Below the pieces are notes generated by a model. It saw nothing but the letters and a program-made list of their open reading frames with translations. It ran no database searches and was not told the DNA's origin. A program made the translations under genes and the position numbers. Shown here piece by piece: positions 7,793-17,362 of a stretch of DNA of 64,000 bases. This DNA comes from Planctomycetota bacterium (GTDB lineage Bacteria > Planctomycetota > Planctomycetia > Pirellulales > PALSA-1355): assembly GCA_003389325.1 (NCBI GenBank), contig QQVE01000001.1, positions 124,001 through 188,000 of the forward strand. Reading direction: 5' to 3'. Numbering within the stretch: the first letter of the stretch is position 1; each line of letters starts with the position of its first letter.

Positions 7793-9007
7793 ATGGCCAG
7801 CACCCGACGCGATCGCTTTGGTCAATTCGCCGTTGCCTTCCGCGGCTACAACGTCGCCAACCTGGGGCGCAGCACCGAACTGCTGGCTCGCCCGCAATTC
7901 GGTCCGATCGTTGAGCGCTATTTGAGCGAAGCGAGCCAGATTTGCGCCGACACCATGAATCAGCGCTGCGATCTGATCGAGCGCGTCCGCGAGAATCGCG
8001 AAACGACCCTTGAGACGTATCACGAGGCGATCGCGCTGATCGTGGCGATGGAACTGGCGCAGTTGGAGATTCTGAAAGAGTTCTACGATTTCGAGTTCCC
8101 GCGGGCACGGATGGTCTTCGGATACAGCCTGGGCGAGTTGACCGCGATCATAGCCGCCGGCGTGTTGGAGATGCGGCACGCGTTGACGATTCCCTTGGCC
8201 GTGGCCGCCGACTGCGTCGACTTGGCCGAAAACGTCACGATGGGCGTTCTTTTTTCGCGTGGCCCGCTGCTCGACGTCGAAGAGGTCAAGCGGTTGTGCC
8301 TCAAGATCAACTCCGAGGGTGCTGGGGTCATTGGCATCTCGGCGATTCTGGCCCCGAACACCGTGCTGCTGCTGGGGCAGTACGCCACCGTCGACCGTTT
8401 CGGGCAATTGATGCACGATGTAATGCCCAAGCGCGTCTACCTGCGAAAGAACAGCGAGCGTTGGCCGCCGGTGCATACGCCGTTGGTTTGGCAGCGCAAC
8501 ATTCCCAATCGCGTCGGCGTGCTGGCCCACACGTTGCCAGGCGGATTCACCAAGCCGACGCCGCCGGTGTTTTCGCTTGTTACCGGCAAGGCCAGCTACA
8601 CCGACACGAACACCCGCGAGATTCTCGTGCAGTGGATCGACCACCCGCAGCGTCTGTGGGACGCCGTCTACGAGACGCTGGCTTGCGGGGCTGAAACGGT
8701 TATTCACGTTGGCCCGGGACCGAATCTGATTCCGGCCACGTTCCAGCGGCTGCGCGACAACGTGCAGGCCCAGCTCACCGGCAACTCGCTTAACAAGCTC
8801 GGGCTGCGTGCCATGGCCCGGGCGGTGCGGCGCCCCTGGCTTACGGCAGTGCTTCCCTCGCGCACGGCATTGCTGAGGGCTCCCGCGGTGGAGCACATCA
8901 TCCTCGAGGACTGGCTGCTCGAGCAGCCGCTGCCAACGGCCGTCCAAGTGGCCGTTCCGCAAACCCATCCGACGCCGACTCAAGGCGAAACGACCGGCAG
9001 CTCGTAA
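7793..9007 (+). CDS. FabD-like ACP acyltransferase-domain protein
   Basis: A 404-residue single-domain protein with the malonyl/acyl-CoA:ACP transacylase fold. The nucleophile elbow is GYSLGEL with Ser112 (the family usually has GHSxGE). The likely His partner is in PPVHTPLV, and HVGPGPNLIPATF near the C-terminus matches the family's closing motif. About 80 residues precede the elbow and a basic Pro-rich tail follows, so it is longer than E. coli FabD (about 310). It probably loads an acyl group on an acyl carrier protein, but no ACP, ketosynthase or other fatty-acid or polyketide gene is adjacent. Its last 28 bases overlap the convergent PQQ-protein gene. Confidence 0.75.
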   Translation: MASTRRDRFGQFAVAFRGYNVANLGRSTELLARPQFGPIVERYLSEASQICADTMNQRCDLIERVRENRETTLETYHEAIALIVAMELAQLEILKEFYDFEFPRARMVFGYSLGELTAIIAAGVLEMRHALTIPLAVAADCVDLAENVTMGVLFSRGPLLDVEEVKRLCLKINSEGAGVIGISAILAPNTVLLLGQYATVDRFGQLMHDVMPKRVYLRKNSERWPPVHTPLVWQRNIPNRVGVLAHTLPGGFTKPTPPVFSLVTGKASYTDTNTREILVQWIDHPQRLWDAVYETLACGAETVIHVGPGPNLIPATFQRLRDNVQAQLTGNSLNKLGLRAMARAVRRPWLTAVLPSRTALLRAPAVEHIILEDWLLEQPLPTAVQVAVPQTHPTPTQGETTGSS

Positions 9008-10614
9008 CAGGCGGCTTCTAGCTGCGAGCGCACCAGCAACTTGTCTCCGCTGATGGCCGGATAGTTCCAGCTTTGGCCGTCGACCACGGTGGCTCGCGCC
9101 AACTCGTTATAGCGTTTGGGTGTGGCTTCGACGAGAGCGATCTGGCCGTCTTCGGACTGCACCAGCAGCAGGTCGTCGACGAGCAGCACCTGGCCGTGGC
9201 CGTAGCGCCTGCGTTTCCACTTCTTGCGGCCATTCGAGATGTCGATACAGGAGAGCGTACCCTCGTCAAGACCGTAGGCAAATCCATCGCGCACCACGGC
9301 GTTGGTCATCTTGGTCTTGAGCGTGTTGCGCTTCCAGAGCGGCTTTACCGACCAGTCGCCGCCGTCGCGTTCGATCTGCCATAACGTGCTGCCCACACCG
9401 TAACCCTTGGAAAGCAGAATGCGATCGTTGCCGACGGCCACCGGCTGGGCGACGTTCGGCGAGCCGGCAGCGGGAACGTCGGGCCAGGCGTGCGTCCACA
9501 GGATGTGTCCATCGGCTGGGTCGTGCCCGCACGTGACGCTCTGGTTGACCATCACGATTTGCGGCTGGCCGCACAGGGTCATCATCGTGGGTGAAGCGTA
9601 TGACGAGGGGTCATCGCCGGCGCTCCACACCAGCTTTCCGTCATTCTTGTTGTAGGCCACGAGCGACTTGCCGCCCGGTGCCCCGGCGCTGACGATGACC
9701 AGGTTTTCGTGAATTAAGGGCGAACAACTCTTGCCCCATTGCGGCGGCGTGGCGTCGGTTTCCGCGACGACGTCGTGGTGCCAGATCACCTTTCCCGTGG
9801 CTCCATCCAGGCAGTGCACGTGCCCGGTGGCGCCCATCGTGTAGACCCTACCCTCGTCGATCGTCGGCGTAGCCCGTGGGCCTACTCCGGCGATGAGCTC
9901 TTCGAACCTTACCGGCGTGGCGTGGGCCCATTGCAATTCGCCCGTGTCGATGTCGTAGCAGGTGACCAGCTCATCGTCGCCACGCTGCTCCTGGGTTACG
10001 CCCCAATGGCCAACGATGGCAAAGCTCGACCAGCCGGCTCCGATCGGCTGCCGCCAGAGTCGTTTCGGCGGTGCTTCCGACCAATCGCGGGCCAGGTGAA
10101 CGTCAAAGAGCGTTGCCCGGCGGTTGGGACCCAGGAACTGCGGATAATCGTTCGGCGTTGTTTCCGCCAGGTTCACCTCGACTTCGTCGGCGACCTGGCT
10201 GGCAGCGTCGGGCAGAGTTTCGTCGGCTCGTGGAGCCCAGCGCCAATTGAAACGAAAGTGAATGTCGCCTGTCACGCCTTCGGGCCGCACCAGCAAGGCG
10301 GCCAGCGCTACGAGCAGGACGCCGGCCATGCCCGTCCGCATGCGCAGCGTCGGCGATGCGGGCGACAGGAACACGAACCACAGGAAGAGCAGGATTGTGC
10401 CCGCGCCGACGATCGAGAACTGCGTCAAGAAGATCTCGGCCGGCGGCAGCCATTCGGCCTGTCGGGCGTACTGCAACAGCACGAGCCCCACGGCCTCCAG
10501 GGCAATTAATACTAGCGGCAGCCACAGCCTCCAACGTCCCGGCTTGCTCGACGGCGTCTCGGGCGATTGCTCGGGTGGCAGGTCGCTTTCGGTCGACTTC
10601 GACGTTTCAGACAT
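8980..10614 (-). CDS. Membrane-anchored PQQ-like beta-propeller (BamB-like) protein
   Basis: A 544-residue protein. ATG 10614 is chosen over a TTG one codon upstream. A Pro/Ser-rich cytoplasmic start is followed by three hydrophobic segments (about residues 30-50, 64-86 and 95-111). After these comes a PQQ-type propeller beginning at DYPQFLGPNRRATL with repeated blades such as LVTCYDIDTGELQW, VHCLDGATGKVIWHHD and LVAYNKNDGKLVW. No catalytic dehydrogenase residues were recognised, so a scaffold or binding role is more likely than oxidation. The gene lies 39 bases downstream of the large cytochrome protein on the same strand and is probably co-transcribed with it. Its end overlaps the FabD-like gene by 28 bases. 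Confidence 0.82.
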   Translation of the reverse strand: MSETSKSTESDLPPEQSPETPSSKPGRWRLWLPLVLIALEAVGLVLLQYARQAEWLPPAEIFLTQFSIVGAGTILLFLWFVFLSPASPTLRMRTGMAGVLLVALAALLVRPEGVTGDIHFRFNWRWAPRADETLPDAASQVADEVEVNLAETTPNDYPQFLGPNRRATLFDVHLARDWSEAPPKRLWRQPIGAGWSSFAIVGHWGVTQEQRGDDELVTCYDIDTGELQWAHATPVRFEELIAGVGPRATPTIDEGRVYTMGATGHVHCLDGATGKVIWHHDVVAETDATPPQWGKSCSPLIHENLVIVSAGAPGGKSLVAYNKNDGKLVWSAGDDPSSYASPTMMTLCGQPQIVMVNQSVTCGHDPADGHILWTHAWPDVPAAGSPNVAQPVAVGNDRILLSKGYGVGSTLWQIERDGGDWSVKPLWKRNTLKTKMTNAVVRDGFAYGLDEGTLSCIDISNGRKKWKRRRYGHGQVLLVDDLLLVQSEDGQIALVEATPKRYNELARATVVDGQSWNYPAISGDKLLVRSQLEAACYELPVVSP

Positions 10615-10653
10615 CAATGTCTCCGCTTGGAAACGCCCGGGGTGCGTCGATTT

Positions 10654-13600
10654 CTAGGGCGAGGCCAGCGTCTTGAGATAGGAGTAAAGGTCGCATAGCT
10701 CCTGATCGGAGCAAGGGTCCAACAGTCCCGAGGGCATCAGCGACTGACGGCTGGGCCGCATTGAGGTGGCTTGCGTGTTTGTAATCCGCACTGTCGTGTC
10801 GGGACCCGTTTGCAGCAGAGTGCTCTCCGGCGACTCATACACGATTAGGCCATGATACACCTGGCCCGCATCGGTGACGACCATCGTGGTCATGTACGTC
10901 GGCGACACTTCGAGGTTGGGTTCGAGAATGGCCGCGAACAGATCGTCTCGCGTCATGCGCGAGACCGCGCCCTGGAGCTCGGGCCCCAAGTGCCCTCGCA
11001 CCTCGTGGCAGCGGTGACAGCTACGCCGCTCGAAAACCTTGCGGCCCCGCGTCGCGTCGCCCGAGGCCCAGTCGAGATCGGCCAGGCGTTGTTTCCAACT
11101 TTCGAAGTCGGCCCCGGAGCCTGCCTGTAGCTTCGCGGCCTCGGCCGGATAGTGTTCGGCAAACATCTTGTACCAACCGATGTAGGCCTTGGTCGGATCG
11201 GAACTCCACTCGACGTCGGCTCCGTCCTTGGTCCAGAACTCGAGTAGCCGTACCAGCGAGCGGCGAGGCTCCACTTGCTTGCCCAGAGCACAGGCACGTT
11301 TGAGGGCACGAAGCGCCTGGGCCATGTCGGCCGGGGTACTTTCGATTCCGAGGGCCAATAGTGCCTGCGCGGCTCGCTCGACCACGGCTGGCTGAGGCGA
11401 AGCCAGGCCCTCGATGAACTTGTTGCGGTCGGCAGAGCGGGGAAACTTGGCCAACTCGAGAACGATCGCATCGCGCGGCGCCGCCGTGTCCCACTGCGGC
11501 CGCAACAGCGCGAGAGCCTCGTCGCTCGGCAGGTTGCCGGCCAGGTCGACCAGTTCCGCCGTCGCGTCGTCTCCCGCCTCGACAGTCGCTTGCCACAGCT
11601 TGCGCGTGGCCGACAGTCGCTGGTTCTCGGACAATCGTTCCACGAACAGCGCATGCCCGACGTGGTTCAACCGCGGGCTCTCGGCGATCGCCTCCGCCAG
11701 AGCGCGGTCGCGCTGGCATAATTCGTCGAAGGCTTCCGCGACACGCAACGGCCAGTTGCGGCTGGGAAACTGCTCGAACCGGTCGAGCTTTTGGTGCAAT
11801 TGCAGGAGGCAGTCGGCCGTTGCTTGCGTGAATTCGGTCGAGCGCTCGCCCCTCAGTAGTGAGGCCACGATCAGGTAATGGATGTCGTCCTCGACTGAGC
11901 TGTCGGGCGTCCACTTCCTGGCGATATGATTCAATAGTCGTTCATGGCTCGCATTGAGCATTCCCAGCAGGCGAGCCAGTTCGCGGTCGAGCTCGGCATT
12001 GCCCGACGGAAAGCCGGGCGCCAACGTATCGACGAGCGACCGGCGCGTGTGATCATCGATATCAGATACCCCCTCGCCCACGTAGCCGCTGTAGACCTCG
12101 GCTTCGTCGGGCCGCGTGCGCAGATCGCCCAGGGCAATCTGCAGCAATCGGACTGCCTCGAGCCGTAGTGGTACATCTCCCTCGGCCGCGGCGAAGATGT
12201 CCTGCCCGGCCGATAGCAAGTCGGGAGCCGGCTTGCCGTGAGTCGCCGCTAGCGGCTTTTCGAGCCCGATGCGGAGTTGCGCCAGCCGCAAGCGCAGGGC
12301 GTCGCTGGCGACACGCACTCGCGCGGCGAATTGTTCGTAGCTCTGGTGACCCTCGTGGCGGGCAACGGCAATCGCCGCCGAGCGTACGCGTCGCTCGGGG
12401 CTGTTCAAACCGCGAGCCCAATCCGGTTGTATGGGTAACTGCGGATCGATTCTCCCCGAGGTGGCCAGCGCTTCCCATGCTGCCCGCTGGACGGCCGCGT
12501 CGTCGTCGGCTGTGAGTGCCGCTAGAATCTGGATGCTATCGCTGGTTGGTTCACGGCGGCCAAGCGCCCACGCGACGCGGGCGCGCACGGCGGGGTCGTC
12601 GGACTTGGAGACGACATCAGCTACCCTCGCGTCAACACCGTCAAACACTTCGACGAGCACTTCCATTGCCCGCACGCGAGCCATGGGGTCGAGAACTTCA
12701 TCGATCGCGGCTTCTTCGAAGGCTGCCCGGCCCAATTCCCGAGCCGCAGGAACCCACTTGGCCCGCGACCAACTCGCCAGAGGCTGCGGGGCAAGGAGGA
12801 CGTGTTCCATCGCCGTTTTGTCCCTACGTACGGATTCGCTTCCGTCCTGGCCGACGTAGCGCACTCGAAACACGCTTCCCAACGTGCGGCGTCCGCCGAT
12901 GGCGACAAACAGATCGCCTTCGGGCCCGACGGCTAGATCGCAGGGGGCAAATCCGATGTCGCCCGCGGTTTCCATGAACGTTTCCTGTTCCGTCTCGCAG
13001 GTTGCGCCTGCGGGATCGAGCGGAAAGAAGTACACGCGGCCAAACGTCCAGCAAGCGGCGAACACGCCGTTGCGGTAGTGTTCGGGGAACTGATCGTGAC
13101 GGTACACGACGACGCCCGTGGGCGAGCCGCGGCCGATTTCCGCAAGCCGATCCACGGCGTCAAAGAATGACTGTGGCCGGTTCCACGATCGCGTCCAGCC
13201 CTTGAGCAGCCAGCCGTGCTCCATGCCCTGGGCGACGTCGAACAACCGCGTGGGCGCATACCAGGGCAAGTGGTGATCGCGCTCGCCATCGGAATCAACC
13301 GTCAGCACGTGCCCGTGGGCGTCGATGTCAAGATCGTACGGATTGCGAAAGCCATGCGCGTAAACATCCAGCGGCTTGCCCTCCGCCGAGAAGCGGATCA
13401 CCGCGCCGCAGCGTGGATGCTTGACCGGCGAGGTGAGGCTCGCGGCATGTGTTTCGCAAACGCCCGCGTCGTTGCCGCAGATGAGCCAGTAACATCCGTC
13501 GGGGCCGCGAATTAGCCCGTTGGCTCCGTGCTCGGGGTGGCGCAAACGTGTCCAAATTTCGACCTTGCCGTCGGCGGACCCGTTGCCGTCTCGGTCGATC

Positions 13601-13938
13601 AGCCGCATCACGGAGTTATCGCCCGTGCAGATCAGGTCTGATCCGTCGAAGTACATGCCGTGCGCACCGCTCTCGGGCACTTCGGAGAAGAGGCTATAGC
13701 GATCGGCGCGGCCGTCGCCATCGTCATCGTGCAACGTCTTCACGTATCCGCGGCCGGCGACGACCACGCGACCGCACGCGTCGATCGTCATCGAGTAGAT
13801 ATCGTGCGCCAAGGCGTCGTCGGCATAGCGCGACACTTCGAAGCCTGCGGGAACGCGAATTCCGAGGTCATCGCTTTGGGCCGTGGCAGCCAGAAGCAGG
13901 CAGCAACCCAGAGCGGAAGTGAGGCGGGTAAACGGCAT
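10654..13938 (-). CDS. PVC-type membrane-associated beta-propeller/HEAT/cytochrome c protein
   Basis: A 1094-residue exported protein. A signal peptide ends near residue 22. About 340 residues of sorbosone-dehydrogenase-like propeller follow (RVPAGFEVSRYADD, GDGRADRYS, GPDGCYWLICGNDAG, FRNPYDLDIDAHG). Next comes a long helical HEAT-like middle (for example ARVRAMEVLVEVF and [14 protein letters not shown]). Near residues 974-978, CHRCH is a heme c site, followed by the PVC heme-domain tail (PSRQSLMPSGLLD with Met ligand candidates). This architecture is a planctomycete and verrucomicrobial hallmark; a periplasmic redox role on a carbohydrate-like substrate is assumed but unproven. It begins a two-gene unit with the PQQ-like protein. 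Confidence 0.9.
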   Translation of the reverse strand: MPFTRLTSALGCCLLLAATAQSDDLGIRVPAGFEVSRYADDALAHDIYSMTIDACGRVVVAGRGYVKTLHDDDGDGRADRYSLFSEVPESGAHGMYFDGSDLICTGDNSVMRLIDRDGNGSADGKVEIWTRLRHPEHGANGLIRGPDGCYWLICGNDAGVCETHAASLTSPVKHPRCGAVIRFSAEGKPLDVYAHGFRNPYDLDIDAHGHVLTVDSDGERDHHLPWYAPTRLFDVAQGMEHGWLLKGWTRSWNRPQSFFDAVDRLAEIGRGSPTGVVVYRHDQFPEHYRNGVFAACWTFGRVYFFPLDPAGATCETEQETFMETAGDIGFAPCDLAVGPEGDLFVAIGGRRTLGSVFRVRYVGQDGSESVRRDKTAMEHVLLAPQPLASWSRAKWVPAARELGRAAFEEAAIDEVLDPMARVRAMEVLVEVFDGVDARVADVVSKSDDPAVRARVAWALGRREPTSDSIQILAALTADDDAAVQRAAWEALATSGRIDPQLPIQPDWARGLNSPERRVRSAAIAVARHEGHQSYEQFAARVRVASDALRLRLAQLRIGLEKPLAATHGKPAPDLLSAGQDIFAAAEGDVPLRLEAVRLLQIALGDLRTRPDEAEVYSGYVGEGVSDIDDHTRRSLVDTLAPGFPSGNAELDRELARLLGMLNASHERLLNHIARKWTPDSSVEDDIHYLIVASLLRGERSTEFTQATADCLLQLHQKLDRFEQFPSRNWPLRVAEAFDELCQRDRALAEAIAESPRLNHVGHALFVERLSENQRLSATRKLWQATVEAGDDATAELVDLAGNLPSDEALALLRPQWDTAAPRDAIVLELAKFPRSADRNKFIEGLASPQPAVVERAAQALLALGIESTPADMAQALRALKRACALGKQVEPRRSLVRLLEFWTKDGADVEWSSDPTKAYIGWYKMFAEHYPAEAAKLQAGSGADFESWKQRLADLDWASGDATRGRKVFERRSCHRCHEVRGHLGPELQGAVSRMTRDDLFAAILEPNLEVSPTYMTTMVVTDAGQVYHGLIVYESPESTLLQTGPDTTVRITNTQATSMRPSRQSLMPSGLLDPCSDQELCDLYSYLKTLASP

Positions 13939-14098
13939 CGGCGAGTGCGGGCAAAGACGGCAAAAAGGTGAGCGGTGTTGCTCATTTCATGCTAGCCCGA
14001 CGTTCGCCCGCCGACAACCGCGCAGCGTCCTTGCCTCACCGGCGCGGCGGCTGTAGGATCGGCGGCATGGCGGCGTCGATCGAACAGACTGCGGTACC

Positions 14099-14746
14099 TT
14101 GGGCGGGACATTGGCAGCCGATCTCTCCAACTTTGTAGAGCACGCACGTCAGCGGGGCATGGAGCCTGCAACCATCGCGCTGCTGTTGCAGTCCGGCGGC
14201 TGGAAGGAGCGGGAAATCGCTGCCGCAATTGCCTCACACGAGTTGGAGATGCCTATCCCGCAACGCACCGGCATCGGATCGGCGCGGGACGCATTCTTCC
14301 ATCTCCTGGCGTTTACGGCACTCTATGCCGCGACGATCAGCCTGATCCTCCTGGTGTTTGCGTACATCGAGTTTGCTTTCCCCGATCCGGTCGAGCGCAT
14401 CGAGGCCTATCGCATCGATTCGGCCCTGTCGGGGATTCGCATGGGACTGGCCACACTGATCGTGTCGTATCCGACGTTCGTACTGGTTTGGGGCTACCTA
14501 CTGCTCGCGGTGAAGCGTGCGCCGGAGAAAGCGCAAAGCGGCATCCGCCGCTGGTTGACGTACCTCACCTTGTTCGTGGGGGCTGTCACGATCCTGGGCG
14601 ATGTGATCACGGTTGTCTTTTTCCTCGTCGAGGGCGACCTTACGGTGCGCTTTCTGCTGAAGGTGCTGGCCTTGTTCGCGATCACAGGCGCCGTATTCGT
14701 CTACCTGTCGCTGACACTGCGCTCGGAAGGCGAGGACGCTGTATGA
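14099..14746 (+). CDS. DUF5671-like integral membrane protein
   Basis: About 215 residues with no ATG at the natural N-terminus. The helical opening (LSNFVEHARQRGM, LLLQSGGWKEREIAAAI) is typical of DUF5671 proteins, so the start must be a TTG at 14099 or 14111; the latter has GGCGGGA upstream. An internal ATG at 14159 would cut the domain. Four hydrophobic segments follow at roughly residues 65-90, 108-135, 150-175 and 183-205. The function is unknown. The stop overlaps the next start (ATGA), so the pair is translationally coupled. Confidence 0.7.
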   Translation: MGGTLAADLSNFVEHARQRGMEPATIALLLQSGGWKEREIAAAIASHELEMPIPQRTGIGSARDAFFHLLAFTALYAATISLILLVFAYIEFAFPDPVERIEAYRIDSALSGIRMGLATLIVSYPTFVLVWGYLLLAVKRAPEKAQSGIRRWLTYLTLFVGAVTILGDVITVVFFLVEGDLTVRFLLKVLALFAITGAVFVYLSLTLRSEGEDAV

Positions 14747-15189
14747 CCCCTCGCACACACATCGTGTTCGGAGCCGTCTCGACCCTGGTCGTGGCGGCGA
14801 CCATCGCCTGGGGGTTTGTCCTGGCCGGCACGCCCGCCGCGCGGCGCGAGGAGCGATTCGACGAGCAGCGTGTCCGCGACTTGAAGACGATCGCCCGCGA
14901 GATTCAGCGGATCGTGATTGATGAAAACAACGCGGAGCAGAACGTGCTGAAGGAGCCGCTGCCGAAGACGCTTGCCGAGGCGGCTCGTCGGGCCCGCAAC
15001 GAGAAGCTGAATACGCGCGATCCCGAGACCGGCGAGCCCTATCGGTATACGCTGACCGGTGAAACGACCTACGAGCTATGCGCGACGTTTTCTCGTGCCC
15101 TCGACCGGGACTCGAGCGTTTTTTGGAACCACCCGGCAGGCGAGCAGTGCTTTACCGTCGACGTGCTCGATCCGCCCCCAGCCTACTGA
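14743..15189 (+). CDS. Membrane-anchored hypothetical protein coupled to the DUF5671-like gene
   Basis: A 148-residue protein starting in the ATGA overlap with the previous gene. One N-terminal hydrophobic helix (FGAVSTLVVAATIAWGFVLAG) anchors a soluble extracytoplasmic part of about 115 residues. That part contains LKTIAREIQRIV, LPKTLAEAARRAR and TGEPYRYTLTGETTYELCATFSR, which looks like a small pilin-like or sensor fold. No family was recognised. The tight coupling suggests the two proteins form a membrane complex. Confidence 0.75.
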   Translation: MTPRTHIVFGAVSTLVVAATIAWGFVLAGTPAARREERFDEQRVRDLKTIAREIQRIVIDENNAEQNVLKEPLPKTLAEAARRARNEKLNTRDPETGEPYRYTLTGETTYELCATFSRALDRDSSVFWNHPAGEQCFTVDVLDPPPAY

Positions 15190-15214
15190 GCCGGCACGTC
15201 TCCGACCGACAGCA

Positions 15215-15841
15215 TCAGCCGCCGACGGCCACGCCCCACGAGACGCCGCGCCTTCGGCAGGGACGATAGAAATAGGGCGGCGGCGCGTAGTAGACGGGAA
15301 CCGGGGCAACGTAGGGCACCGGTTCGACGACTACACCGGGTGGAGCCCCATAGGCGGCCGGCCCCGCGGCCGGCGGTGCCTGCATGGCCTGCACGACGCG
15401 GGGGCTCACGCCCTGCTGTTGCAGCAGGATCAAATCGCCGGCTTGCAGCGGCGTCGCCACGCCGTGCGTCTGGATGTGCGTGGTGATCACCTCCTGCGGC
15501 ACTCCGGCCTGACTCATGGCGATCACGTCGTTGATCGTCACGGCCCCCGGGGGCGCGGGGCGTCCCAGCCGGGCTTCGATCTCGGCGCGGTTGCGGGCTT
15601 CAATTTCATCGAGGCTGCCACCGACGGCCGCACCGCTCAGCGCTCCCACGCCGGCGCCGATGGCGGCTCCAGCGCCTGTGTTGCCCACGGCATTGCCGAC
15701 GATGGCTCCGACTCCCGCGCCGCCCAAGCCGCCCAGCAGCGCCCCCTGATCGGAGCGGTAGGGAGAGGCGCAGCCGGTGGCGAACAGTGACACAAGCAGC
15801 AAGAGCCGCAGCGTGGGGCCGAGGAAGAGTCGCGATCGCAT
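15215..15841 (-). CDS. Glycine-zipper lipoprotein
   Basis: A 208-residue lipoprotein. The signal peptide ends in a lipobox with Cys24 (LFATGC). A glycine-zipper of about 40 residues (GGLGGAGVGAIVGNAVGN and the next block) follows, which could span or insert in a membrane. Then comes a helical part with repeated VxxMxQAGVPxxVI-type text, and a Pro/Tyr/Val-rich tail ending in CRRRGVSWGVAVGG. Proteins of this kind are common envelope components in planctomycetes; a structural or stress role is likely but unproven. It converges on the coupled membrane pair with 25 bases between. Confidence 0.82.
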   Translation of the reverse strand: MRSRLFLGPTLRLLLLVSLFATGCASPYRSDQGALLGGLGGAGVGAIVGNAVGNTGAGAAIGAGVGALSGAAVGGSLDEIEARNRAEIEARLGRPAPPGAVTINDVIAMSQAGVPQEVITTHIQTHGVATPLQAGDLILLQQQGVSPRVVQAMQAPPAAGPAAYGAPPGVVVEPVPYVAPVPVYYAPPPYFYRPCRRRGVSWGVAVGG

Positions 15842-16061
15842 CGCGTCACCTTGTTGAATCGGGTGGAAAGCTCAGTGAAGGCGGTGTGTGAGGCGGACGA
15901 GAGGCAGGGCGATTTCGGGGCGGAATGTTCCGTGAATCGGCCGCCGGCGTCAAGAGAAGACTATCGGGGGGAGCGCCCGCACCCGCGGCCGTGCTGGCGC
16001 AAGCGTGATGACTTGCCGCATGGGCAGGCAGCAAGCCCGCTTGCGATTCAGGTGGGAAATC

Positions 16062-17207
16062 TCAGTCTTCGAAAGCCTGCGGGTTTTCTTCCCGCCACAG
16101 CTTCCATTTCTGCAGGGCTGCCTGTCGACGGGCGTCGTCAAGGAAGATCGGCTGATCGGTTTGCACCAGGATGTTCTCCTGCAAGCTCGCCGCTTCGCAA
16201 CCGTATGCCCCGGGCTCTTGGCCGGTGCCTCGCAACAGGATCAGCAAGGCCACGTCGCGCACTTGGGTCTCGGCCGATTGGGGTTCCTCGGTCTTTGCGC
16301 ACGTCGTCGCGTCGCTGAGTTGTTTCTCGACTGCGGCCAGCTCCGCGGTACCATTGAAGTGACCGATGATGCGAATGGCGACCACGCGGGTATTCGTCGG
16401 CGTATCTTTCTCGGCCAGGACTCGCTTGGAGATTTCCAGGGCCTCGGGCCGCAGCTCGAGCTGCGCCGCAAAGATCAGATTCTGGTTGGCCACCAGCGGT
16501 GTCGACTCGCGAACGAGCCAATCGGCAACCAGCTTTTTGAGCACGGCCGTCCAGAGGGGGCTGTTGTAATGATGCCGATAGGTCGAATGAACGACGTAGG
16601 GATAAAGTTGCACGCCGCGCCGCTCGTCGACCGTGATGTCCTCGTCCGATCCGACGAACAGCAAGCTGGCCAAGGTGCCGAGGTCCATCTGCGATTCGAG
16701 ATGGGCGTCGAGGATCTCGCGGGTACACTCGTCCAGCGCCGCTGAGGCCGACTCGGTACCATCGGCCATGGCCTCGAGCAGAGCCGGCTCCGAACGGTGC
16801 ATCTCTACGAATAGCTCGCGCACCAGCCGGCTGCTGCCAAACCGCTCGGAGAATGCCGCCCAGGCCGGTAGGCTGTTGTCGCCGCTCCCCTCATTGTCGG
16901 CCAGGAACCTTGCTACCCGTGCCTCGAAGTCCGAGGCACGCACTTCGGCCAGGATCGAACGAGCGCGCAATCGCACTTCGGCGTCGGGATCGGAGGCAGC
17001 CCGCTCGAGCGACTCTCGGGTGACGATGCCTAACTCACGAAGCCTTCGAGAAGCCTGTTCCCGCGTGGCAAACTTGTCCGAGCCGAGGTCGCGAACCAGG
17101 GCGTCAATACGCTCGCTGGGGACCTTGCCGTCACTGGCGGGGGCCCTGGAAGCGGGCACCGCGGCGAGCGTCGCGGCGAAACAAACGATAGCTGCCCAGG
17201 ATTTCAT
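16062..17207 (-). CDS. Secreted HEAT-repeat-like protein
   Basis: A 381-residue exported protein. ATG 17207 is preferred over the ATG at 17213 because GGAG sits seven bases upstream of it. The signal peptide is cut near residue 20 (AVPASRA). Two helical repeats follow (IDALVRDLGSDKFATREQAS, ESLERAASDPDAEVRLRARS), typical of HEAT modules used for protein contacts. The rest is helical, with ALEISKRVLAEKDTPTNTR and AELAAVEKQL segments. No enzyme motif was found. It is monocistronic, and its upstream region is shared with the divergent trans-sulfuration gene and its leader. Confidence 0.78.
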   Translation of the reverse strand: MKSWAAIVCFAATLAAVPASRAPASDGKVPSERIDALVRDLGSDKFATREQASRRLRELGIVTRESLERAASDPDAEVRLRARSILAEVRASDFEARVARFLADNEGSGDNSLPAWAAFSERFGSSRLVRELFVEMHRSEPALLEAMADGTESASAALDECTREILDAHLESQMDLGTLASLLFVGSDEDITVDERRGVQLYPYVVHSTYRHHYNSPLWTAVLKKLVADWLVRESTPLVANQNLIFAAQLELRPEALEISKRVLAEKDTPTNTRVVAIRIIGHFNGTAELAAVEKQLSDATTCAKTEEPQSAETQVRDVALLILLRGTGQEPGAYGCEAASLQENILVQTDQPIFLDDARRQAALQKWKLWREENPQAFED

Positions 17208-17362
17208 AGGCATTCTCCGTGCCGCCGCCTAACGTGCCTGAAAGTTACTCCCTATTTTATCGGCGGCTGAGGCGCAAAGTCCAGTTCAGGATTGCCGCCG
17301 GAAAGCACCGCCGGTCCGTTGCCCACCGCCGCGCGCCGCGGTAGAATACGCGCCTGGGATTT

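Noticed and set aside
7778..8983. A 401-residue minus-strand frame
   Set aside because: It is the antisense shadow of the FabD-like gene; no start site or motif.
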